From an uncultured bacterium (GTDB taxonomy: Bacteria; Planctomycetota; Phycisphaerae; Phycisphaerales; SM1A02), in the NCBI GenBank assembly GCA_903938205.1, contig CAJACJ010000349.1:1-9782 (forward strand): a DNA stretch of 9,782 nucleotides, written 5' to 3'. The position numbers were made by a program, and so were the translations under genes. The notes beneath the pieces are model-generated. The model worked only from the letters and a program-made list of their open reading frames with translations, was not told the DNA's origin and searched no databases. Below, piece by piece: positions 1-5,442 of the stretch. The stretch's first letter is position 1, and each line of letters begins with the position of its first letter.

Positions 1-85
1 CCACTTGTCCATCCTGCCCCATCGCCGCACCACCAACCGCCAAAGATGCAACAAGCCCAAGAATGCGGAACACGGATCTAGTCAT
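1..85 (-). CDS. N-terminus of an exported protein (partial, runs off the window start)
   Basis: Only the first 28 codons are visible, read on the minus strand from an ATG at 83-85. The peptide begins with two arginines close to the start (residues 3 and 7), followed by a hydrophobic, glycine/alanine-rich stretch (about residues 8-22) and then a polar QDGQV. This is the layout of a Sec signal peptide, with a plausible signal peptidase I site after Ala-Met-Gly (residues 21-23). A good Shine-Dalgarno AGGGGAG lies at 95-101 on the same strand, 9 bases before the ATG, which supports this start. The mature protein lies outside the window, so its function cannot be told. A membrane-anchored product is possible if the signal is not cleaved. 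Confidence 0.7.
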   Translation of the reverse strand, partial: MTRSVFRILGLVASLAVGGAAMGQDGQV

Positions 86-348
86 TTTGAGTATCTCCCC
101 TGGAATGAACTACTAGCCCAGATACAAACAACCTACACCACGCCGTGGAAAAATCCAAACTAATTACTAAGAAATGGTGAGTTGTTTTGCCTCTGCATTG
201 TGAGGACTATCAACTTTGAAATGCATTGTATTTTGCTGTGGATTTGGATCCTTGAAATGAAGGGCATATTTACTCTGGCTACTACCGACGCCATGACTGT
301 TGGTCACAAATAAAGCATCTTTAAACACCTGAAATAACGCAATAATTA

Positions 349-395
349 GCAGCTTCTTACACTCAATGTCGAGGGTTCGAGTCCCTTTGCCCGCT
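349..395 (+). pseudogene. Degenerate 3' half of a tRNA-Gly (tRNA remnant or attachment-site scar)
   Basis: A perfect-looking T-arm is present: stem GAGGG (371-375), loop TTCGAGT (376-382), stem CCCTT (383-387). It is followed by TGCCCGC (388-394) and a T discriminator (395), which is the 3' acceptor strand and U73 typical of bacterial tRNA-Gly. Upstream, GCAGCTTCTTACACTCAA sits at the right distance to be an anticodon arm but no longer pairs well, and no GCGGGCA 5' acceptor strand or D-arm is visible in the 70 bases before it. So this is not a working tRNA. It could be a decayed gene or the 3' tRNA end left by an integrated element. The identity as glycine rests on recall of typical acceptor sequences. 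Confidence 0.6.
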
Positions 396-403
396 TTGAA
401 GCA

Positions 404-429
404 CGGCACACAGCCGCGTTTTCTTTTTT
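404..429 (+). terminator. Possible weak terminator behind the tRNA remnant
   Basis: A short hairpin CGGC-acaca-GCCG (404-416) is followed by CG and an interrupted T-tract (419-429, TTTTC then TTTTTT). Its place 9 bases after the tRNA discriminator fits the terminator of the former tRNA gene. The stem is only 4 bp, so the call is weak. Confidence 0.35.
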
Positions 430-493
430 GCGCCCCAGCTCCAGCCAGCGCAAAGACATAAAAATTTGAATTGATTATTAGAATTTCAATCCC

Positions 494-859
494 ATGCCCA
501 CGCCAAAATTCAAATCAGTGAATGAATATCTTGCTGCGCATGACGCCACGAAAGCCAAGACTCTGAAGTCCGTGATTGATTTTATTCTTACGCAATTTCC
601 AGAACTAGAATCCAAAATTTCTTGGAACGTTCCAACCATCCACCTCAATGGAAAGTATGTGTTTGGGGTTGCGGCTTACAAGAATCATCTCACACTGGCT
701 CCGTGGAGCGCCACGATCATTACAAACTTTCAGCGGCAACTAGAAAAGTATGTCGTGTTTAAAAACTGTTTTCAGATTCCAATGGATTGGGCGATCGATA
801 AAAAATTAGTGAAGGACTTGGTGCGCGCCCGTTTGGATGAGTTGGATTTGTCTATGTAA
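494..859 (+). CDS. DUF1801 (YdhG-like) domain protein
   Basis: A 121-residue cytoplasmic protein made of a single small domain. The segment around residues 40-70 (ISW-N-VP, then LNGKYVFGVAAYKNHLTLAPW) matches the family pattern of Trp/Pro followed by a glycine-containing strand, a Lys-Asn-His turn and a hydrophobic strand ending in Pro-Trp. The family has a frataxin-like fold and some members are described as iron-chaperone-like or stress-related, but no reaction is established, so I assign none. Length is normal for the family. No clear Shine-Dalgarno precedes the ATG, and the leader is AT-rich. The gene stands alone and converges on the minus-strand ATPase 43 bases downstream, with no terminator visible between them. 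Confidence 0.85.
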   Translation: MPTPKFKSVNEYLAAHDATKAKTLKSVIDFILTQFPELESKISWNVPTIHLNGKYVFGVAAYKNHLTLAPWSATIITNFQRQLEKYVVFKNCFQIPMDWAIDKKLVKDLVRARLDELDLSM

Positions 860-902
860 GTTGACCTTGCAAACTTCACCGCCCCACTGCAACCGACCAA
901 CG

Positions 903-1520
903 TCATTGCGTGCGTCGCTTGCCGAATTGCACTTCATCAATCGCTTGCTGCAACTGATCCAAACGCTGTTGCCGAGCGCCAAACAATTCAACAAAGTGCG
1001 GCGGATTTTTTTGTGGCATCACCCCGAAGCGCCCTTCACGATAAATCTGTTTAAAGATCGCATCCACCTCGTCGCGATACTCGTGGTCGATGGGCCGAAT
1101 TCCATCCGCCTGCATTTCCACGGGCCACTCATTTGATTTTGGCACAAACGCAAGAATGTCCAGGCGATCCAGCGCCTCTCTCACGGCTGGAATCATGGAC
1201 GCCACAAACGCGTCGTTGATGTCGGTGGTGCCTTTGTTCGCGGTGTATTGTGAATACGCAATGTAATCAATGGGCGCACGGTCAAAAATCACATCATCGC
1301 TTGACGCGCAATAGCGATGCACGCGGCTGATGTTGTAATACAACTGGATTCCATTGTGCAACTTGGTTGACTGATCACGAAATAAAATTTCATGCGGTCC
1401 ATGAAGAGCCAACGCCCTGTACGGTTCTTCTTCTCGCGTGAAGCCTGGGTTCTTGGCAACCCAGTCATTGACCACGGTGGACTTTCCCAAAGAATGGCTT
1501 CCAGAAATGGCAATACGCAT
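903..1520 (-). CDS. P-loop ATPase / nucleotide-kinase-like protein (AAA_28, NadR-like)
   Basis: A 205-residue soluble protein that begins almost directly with a Walker A motif, GSHSLGKST (residues 7-15), as in the AAA_28/NadR-kinase type of small P-loop proteins. A second family-like motif, DRAPIDYIAY (residues 80-89), follows a hydrophobic strand (VIF) and corresponds to the conserved 'DRgxxDxxaY' after strand 3, probably helping to bind Mg-ATP or the substrate. Such proteins phosphorylate small molecules or are of unknown role, and the substrate cannot be told from sequence. The ATG start is supported by AGGA at 1530-1533 (minus sense), 9 bases upstream, and by the P-loop's usual position near the N-terminus. 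The upstream membrane-protein gene is on the same strand but a terminator lies between them, so the two may be only partly co-transcribed. Confidence 0.75.
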   Translation of the reverse strand: MRIAISGSHSLGKSTVVNDWVAKNPGFTREEEPYRALALHGPHEILFRDQSTKLHNGIQLYYNISRVHRYCASSDDVIFDRAPIDYIAYSQYTANKGTTDINDAFVASMIPAVREALDRLDILAFVPKSNEWPVEMQADGIRPIDHEYRDEVDAIFKQIYREGRFGVMPQKNPPHFVELFGARQQRLDQLQQAIDEVQFGKRRTQ

Positions 1521-1545
1521 GGTTGGTTGTCCTGGCTCTACTTTG

Positions 1546-1574
1546 CAAAAAGTCCGCGCTGAAAAGTCAGCGCG
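1546..1574 (-). terminator. Intrinsic terminator after the membrane-protein gene
   Basis: Read on the minus strand, an 8-bp perfect stem CGCGCTGA/TCAGCGCG (1555-1562 with 1567-1574) closes a 4-base loop and is followed by GAC and five T residues (1547-1551). It begins 9 bases past the membrane-protein stop codon and ends 26 bases before the ATPase start. It would end, or reduce, transcription before the ATPase. On the plus strand no T-tract follows. Confidence 0.7.
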
Positions 1575-1592
1575 CCACCACGTTAAGTGGCG
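1573..1592. repeat. Inverted repeat over the membrane-protein stop codon
   Basis: CGCCAC (1573-1578) and GTGGCG (1587-1592) form a perfect 6-bp inverted repeat around an 8-base loop that contains the stop codon of the membrane-protein gene (1583-1585). It overlaps the arm of the neighbouring terminator by two bases, so the two hairpins may compete or stack. Confidence 0.45.
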
Positions 1593-2263
1593 GCAAGATG
1601 TTGCTTGGAAACCTGATTCTTAAAAACAACAGACAGCTTTGCAATGACACTTTGATAATCGTCATAACTGACCTGCCCTTGTTTGACCCGCAAGGCCTTG
1701 ATCTCATTCGCGGCTGCGAATAGCGCCTCGGTCACTTGAATTGTGCTTGGCTGATAGTTGATGCGCAGGCGCGGCCACAATCTTTGCAGCGTGTCGCTTT
1801 GCGCCCAATTGAGAAAATTTCCAAGCCAAACATTGAGTCCGGTCTTGTCGTGCGTATAGATCGTTTTGTAATCCTCGAAGATTTGGAACACGGAAATTGC
1901 AAACGCCACCTGATGCATGTCCTGTGATGACGCGATCGAAAGATCTGGATACATCTCGGCTGGCATCGAACCCAACTTTTCATAGTCATTCGCCAGCCGA
2001 AAATTTGGGGTAATCCACAGATCCTTGATGATCCTAATGGTGGACAATTCCAAGTCCTTCTCGGTCGCAACCTCTTGACTGCGCGCCTGGTGATACAAAG
2101 TCAAGGCCACAAACAAACCAGCGCCGCCCGTAAGCAGCATCATCAATCTATAGATGGTGGATTGTTCAATGGGTTGATTCAGCGCCTGGTCCTGACTGAG
2201 CAAGTACACAATCAGAACGCTGAGGCCAATCATTGTTAAAAGCAAATACTTTGAGAAAGTCAC
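1583..2263 (-). CDS. Two-helix membrane protein of unknown function
   Basis: A 226-residue protein with two hydrophobic segments near the N-terminus (about residues 6-23 and 38-57), joined by a short polar loop, and a soluble C-terminal part of about 165 residues. The soluble part is rich in aromatic and acidic residues (for example WITPNFRLANDYEKLG at 84-98 and IFEDYKTIYTHDKTG at 128-142) and looks helical. This is the general shape of small inner-membrane proteins of the DUF4760 kind, but I do not recognise the family with confidence. The start is GTG. It is strongly supported by a perfect AGGAGG (2270-2275, minus sense) 6 bases upstream and by the hydrophobic segment beginning at once. The gene is divergent from the aminomutase operon. 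Confidence 0.65.
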   Translation of the reverse strand: MTFSKYLLLTMIGLSVLIVYLLSQDQALNQPIEQSTIYRLMMLLTGGAGLFVALTLYHQARSQEVATEKDLELSTIRIIKDLWITPNFRLANDYEKLGSMPAEMYPDLSIASSQDMHQVAFAISVFQIFEDYKTIYTHDKTGLNVWLGNFLNWAQSDTLQRLWPRLRINYQPSTIQVTEALFAAANEIKALRVKQGQVSYDDYQSVIAKLSVVFKNQVSKQHLAAT

Positions 2264-2269
2264 GCGTGT

Positions 2270-2275
2270 CCTCCT
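2270..2275 (-). promoter_or_regulatory. Strong Shine-Dalgarno fixing the GTG start
   Basis: AGGAGG in minus sense, 6 bases before the GTG at 2261-2263. It decides the unusual start of the membrane-protein gene. Confidence 0.8.
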
Positions 2276-2496
2276 GATTGGATCAACAATGAAACCGATA
2301 CAGACTTTGAGTGTAAGAATATGCCCCGTTTAAGCAAGAGTGGTGCGCGTCGTGAAGTGGCACAGACAACACCGCGTGCTGGTCAACGGCCAAATGAGCG
2401 TGGTCTTTCTATGAGCGCGCGCAGGACAAACTAAAAATCCCATCCGCAATTGCGCCGCATCAAAGATCACTGGCACAATGCAACCACGCTTTAGGG

Positions 2497-2525
2497 TTGG
2501 TTTACCCGCACCCATCCGCTATGCT
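2497..2525 (+). promoter_or_regulatory. Candidate sigma70-type promoter of the aminomutase operon
   Basis: TTGGTT (2497-2502) and TATGCT (2520-2525) are separated by 17 bases, giving partial -35 and -10 matches. Transcription would begin near 2532 and leave a leader of about 40 bases with the AAGGA Shine-Dalgarno at 2561-2565. The rest of the divergent intergenic region (2276-2572) shows nothing else I can name. This is a consensus match only. Confidence 0.35.
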
Positions 2526-2572
2526 GAAACGTGCAAGTCTTTCAGTTGTTGAACCCCTTCAAGGATCAAACC

Positions 2573-4018
2573 ATGTCTACCGAGTACGTCACCACCGAGC
2601 GTCAGCAAAATTTCTTGTCCAAAGTTGAAGACACCCGCCACGAGCGCAACATCATCAACGGCCTCGCGCCGTTTCTTGATGAGAAGGCGCCCGCCGACAT
2701 GCTTGGTCTTTACTCTTCAAGCGAACTTGTGCAGTTGCGCGTGCTCAAGGGCACCGATCGCGATCTTGAAAAGCGCATGCCAGTGAAGATGACGCGCCAC
2801 TACTTTGAACTTGCAAAGACCAGCGCGCCCATCCGCCGCATTGTGAAAGCGGATCCCGCTGAAACCATGGACCTTGCGGGCTCCGAGGACCCCGGCTTTC
2901 AAATGGACTACAGCCCTGTGGAAGGCATGCTTCACAAATACGAAATGGGTCTTCTCTATGTTGTCTCCACTTGCTCGGCGCACTGCCGCTTCTGTTACCG
3001 CGAGGAACTCATCGCGCGCAAAGAAATTACGCGTCAAGACGGCACCGTTGCCAAGAAGGGCATGGCCAATATTCCAGAGGTGACAGAGTTCATCAAGCGC
3101 TTCAACTCTGAAGTTGCGGCAAACGGTGGACGCCATCCAACCTGTGGCCGTGAAAAACTTCGCGAAGTTCTTATGTCGGGCGGCGATCCAATGGTGCTGA
3201 CCAATTTAAAAATTGCGGCATGGCTTGGCGCGCTTGCGGAGGCGGGCGTTGAGTCGATTCGCATCGGCACCAAGGAAATGGCATTTTATCCTGATCGATT
3301 TGACGACGCGTTTGTGGCCATGCTTGATGGCTTCCATCAGAGCTATCCAGATGTTGGTCTGCACATTGTGGTTCACTTTGAACACCCGGACGAATTTCTT
3401 GCCAAGGATGCTGACGGCAAATACATTCACAATGACAAAGGCTTTTTGCAGTGGGTGCCATCAACTGGCGCAGCCATGCAACGCCTTGTATCGCGCGGCT
3501 GGTTAAGCGTTGAGAATCAAACGCCAATCATGAAGGGCATCAACGATGATCCCGACGCGCTGCGTATTTTGCAACGCGAATTCAAGCGCGCGGGCGGCGA
3601 GAATCACTACTTCTTCTGTGGTCGCGACATCATTGCCTACCGCGCCTTCAATGCGCCCATTGAGACCGTGTGGAAAGTCCTGAATGAATCGCAGAAGGGT
3701 TTGTCCGGCGTTGAAAGTCACGCGCGACTTTCCATTACCCACTACAAGGGCAAGACGGAAGTGTGCGCGGTCACCAACGAACCTATTCCTGGCCTCAAGG
3801 GCAGCGAGAACGGCGTTGTCATATTTAAAATTATGCGCAACTCTGGCGCCGCCAAAGACAAGGGCAAGATTTGCATCGTGGGTCGCAATCCAGAGGCGTT
3901 GTGGTTTGACGGTTACGCGGATCGCGTTCTCTATGACGAGGCCGGTCTCTTTGACTACTCGCGCGTGAAGAGCGCGCGCGTCACGCACGCGTCATCACCA
4001 ACACCATCCTGCCGATGA
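2573..4018 (+). CDS. Radical-SAM aminomutase of the lysine 2,3-aminomutase (KamA) family, substrate uncertain
   Basis: A 481-residue PLP- and SAM-dependent radical enzyme predicted to move an amino group from C2 to C3 of an amino acid. The CxxxCxxC iron-sulfur motif is C134-SAH-C138-RF-C141, followed by R143 at the place of the Arg that holds the substrate carboxylate in lysine 2,3-aminomutase. SGGDP (202-206) is the SAM-binding glycine motif, and K394 in YKGKTEV fits the PLP lysine. Aligned from memory to the clostridial enzyme, the two Asp residues that bind the lysine side chain (D293, D330) fall on R351 and on T389/H390, so lysine is doubtful. ATG 2573 is chosen because AAGGA lies 7 bases upstream. 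The longer GTG start at 2531 adds 14 residues with no such support. The stop overlaps the next start (ATGA), implying translational coupling. The last 12 or so residues look out of character. Confidence 0.85.
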   Translation: MSTEYVTTERQQNFLSKVEDTRHERNIINGLAPFLDEKAPADMLGLYSSSELVQLRVLKGTDRDLEKRMPVKMTRHYFELAKTSAPIRRIVKADPAETMDLAGSEDPGFQMDYSPVEGMLHKYEMGLLYVVSTCSAHCRFCYREELIARKEITRQDGTVAKKGMANIPEVTEFIKRFNSEVAANGGRHPTCGREKLREVLMSGGDPMVLTNLKIAAWLGALAEAGVESIRIGTKEMAFYPDRFDDAFVAMLDGFHQSYPDVGLHIVVHFEHPDEFLAKDADGKYIHNDKGFLQWVPSTGAAMQRLVSRGWLSVENQTPIMKGINDDPDALRILQREFKRAGGENHYFFCGRDIIAYRAFNAPIETVWKVLNESQKGLSGVESHARLSITHYKGKTEVCAVTNEPIPGLKGSENGVVIFKIMRNSGAAKDKGKICIVGRNPEALWFDGYADRVLYDEAGLFDYSRVKSARVTHASSPTPSCR

Positions 4019-4725
4019 TCGACAAGCGCTTTGATAGCGCCCGTGAAGCGGTCGCCGATATTTTTGATGGAGCCACGATTATGATTGGTGGCTTTGGCGA
4101 AGCAGGAAGTCCAATCGAACTTATTCATGCACTGATTGATCAGGGCGCGAAGAGTTTGACCGTGGTGAGCAACAACTCGGGCACTGGTCTTGTTGGACTG
4201 GCCGCGCTTTTGCGTGCGGAGCGCGTGAGTAAGATTGTCTGCTCATTTCCAAAGACCGCCGGCTCGACCGTGTTTCCCGATTTGTATCGCGCGGGAAAAA
4301 TAGAACTTGAACTTGTGCCGCAAGGAACACTGGCCGAGCGCATTCGCGCTGGCGGCGCTGGAATTGTTGCGTTTTACACGCCGACCGCGGTGGGCACGCC
4401 GCTGGCGCAAGGCAAAGAGTCGCGCGTGTTTGGCGAGCGCGAGCATGTTTTGGAGCACGGCATTCGCGCCGACTTCACGCTGATCAAAGGTCGCACGGCC
4501 GACACGCACGGAAATGTTTTGTATCACCGCACCGCGCGAAACTTTGCGCCCATGATGGCCACCGCCGCCACCGTCACCATTGTGCAAGCGGCGGAAGTTG
4601 TAGAAGCCGGCGCGCTTGATCCAGAAATCATTGTCACACCCGGCATCTTTGTGGACCGCGTTGTGCATGTGCCTTCGCCCGCGCTTGAATCCGCACTCAA
4701 CGAAGCGGGAGCAAGTTACCCATGA
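4015..4725 (+). CDS. 3-oxoacid CoA-transferase subunit A (PcaI/ScoA/AtoD type)
   Basis: A 236-residue alpha subunit of a family I CoA-transferase, which moves CoA from a donor such as succinyl-CoA to a 3-oxoacid. The glycine-rich signature IGGFGEAGSP (24-33) near the N-terminus, VVSNNSGTG (50-58), the KIELELVPQGTLAERIRAGGAGI block (95-117) and the ADTHGN turn (162-167) are characteristic of subunit A. Length is normal. There is no Shine-Dalgarno, and the ATG is read through the ATGA overlap with the aminomutase stop. Its own stop overlaps the start of subunit B in the same way, so the two subunits should be made in equal amounts. In this operon its likely acceptor is the 3-oxoacid produced by the downstream aminotransferase. 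Acetoacetate or 3-oxoadipate specificity cannot be separated by eye. Confidence 0.92.
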   Translation: MIDKRFDSAREAVADIFDGATIMIGGFGEAGSPIELIHALIDQGAKSLTVVSNNSGTGLVGLAALLRAERVSKIVCSFPKTAGSTVFPDLYRAGKIELELVPQGTLAERIRAGGAGIVAFYTPTAVGTPLAQGKESRVFGEREHVLEHGIRADFTLIKGRTADTHGNVLYHRTARNFAPMMATAATVTIVQAAEVVEAGALDPEIIVTPGIFVDRVVHVPSPALESALNEAGASYP

Positions 4726-5396
4726 GTGGCGCCACTTCCACAGGTTGGACGCGCGACCAAATCGCGCAGCGTGTTGCGCAAGACATTCCCAACGGTTCAT
4801 ATGTGAATCTTGGAATTGGAATTCCTGAACTTGTCGCACACCATGTGCCCGCGGGTCGCACATTTATTTATCACACCGAGAATGGTTTGCTTGGCATGGG
4901 TCCATCACCCGCGGCGGGTCAGGGTGATCCCGAACTCATCAACGCCGGCAAGCGTCGCGTGACCATGATGCCGGGCGCCGCGTTCTTTGATCAAGCCACA
5001 AGTTTCGCCATGATTCGCGGCGGCCATCTTGATCTTTCCGTGTTGGGCGCGCTGCAAGTTGCCGCCAACGGCGACTTGGCCAATTGGTCCACCGGCGCCG
5101 ACGATGCAATTCCCGCCGTGGGCGGCGCCATGGATTTGGTCGCGGGCGTGAAGCGCGTGTTTGTCATGACCACGCATGTGACCAAGGAGGGCGAGCCCAA
5201 ACTTGTGCAGCGCTGCACCTACCCGCTCACTGGTCGCGCCGTGGTGACACGCATCTATTCTGACTTGGCGGTCATTGATGTGACCGCGGGCGGATTCGCG
5301 CTTGTGGAACTGGCGCCAGGCATAACCTTTGACTTTGTGCAAGAGCGCACTGGCGCGCCGATCATTCAAAGTCACGCACTTGAAACTAGAAAATAA
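4722..5396 (+). CDS. 3-oxoacid CoA-transferase subunit B (PcaJ/ScoB/AtoA type)
   Basis: A 224-residue beta subunit that carries the catalytic residue. E53 in HTENGLLGMG matches the family's S/T-E-N-G motif, where the glutamate forms the acyl-anhydride and then the glutamyl-CoA intermediate. The preceding NLGIGIPELVAHHVP (29-43) and the later block GGHLDLSVLGALQVAANGDLANW (about 106-128) are typical of subunit B, as is MDLVAGVKRVFVMTTHVTKEGEPKLV. Length is normal and the active-site Glu is intact. The start overlaps the subunit A stop (ATGA), with GGGAG at 4707-4711 ten bases before it. It would form a heterotetramer with subunit A in the cytoplasm. Confidence 0.93.
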   Translation: MSGATSTGWTRDQIAQRVAQDIPNGSYVNLGIGIPELVAHHVPAGRTFIYHTENGLLGMGPSPAAGQGDPELINAGKRRVTMMPGAAFFDQATSFAMIRGGHLDLSVLGALQVAANGDLANWSTGADDAIPAVGGAMDLVAGVKRVFVMTTHVTKEGEPKLVQRCTYPLTGRAVVTRIYSDLAVIDVTAGGFALVELAPGITFDFVQERTGAPIIQSHALETRK

Positions 5397-5442
5397 TCAA
5401 GGCAATTGAAAAAGAAAATCAACAAGAAAAATAAAAAAAGAA
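5397..5442 (+). promoter_or_regulatory. A-rich leader between CoA-transferase and aminotransferase genes
   Basis: Forty-six bases made almost wholly of A with a few G, C and T, including AATAAAAAAAG just before the ATG. It has no standard Shine-Dalgarno. In a GC-rich operon this is striking and may be an unstructured ribosome-loading segment, or just low-complexity drift. Confidence 0.4.

Larger units (their letters stand above)
86..493. other. Gene-free stretch with a tRNA remnant
   Basis: This 408-base stretch separates the divergent exported-protein gene from the DUF1801 gene. The only structure I can name in it is the tRNA-Gly 3' half at 349-395 and the small hairpin with T-tract just behind it. 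A minus-strand open frame at 167-409 reads through the tRNA remnant and looks like chance. Confidence 0.6.

Noticed and set aside
320..395. Complete tRNA gene
   Set aside because: The T-arm and 3' acceptor are clear, but no matching 5' acceptor strand, D-arm or well-paired anticodon arm is present.
167..409. 80-residue minus-strand open frame
   Set aside because: It runs antisense through the tRNA-Gly remnant (its KGTRTLD residues come from the T-arm) and has no Shine-Dalgarno or family resemblance.
2531..2572. GTG start 14 codons upstream for the aminomutase
   Set aside because: It would coincide with the predicted transcription start, and the ATG at 2573 has AAGGA at good spacing.
3503..3988. 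161-residue minus-strand frame inside the aminomutase gene
   Set aside because: It is antisense to a well-supported enzyme and has no recognisable domain; frames at 4243-4863, 4905-5375 and 5506-5961 are likewise shadows.
2573..4018. Naming the first operon gene as a proven lysine 2,3-aminomutase (kamA)
   Set aside because: Family membership is clear, but both side-chain-binding aspartates seem to be missing, so the substrate is left open.
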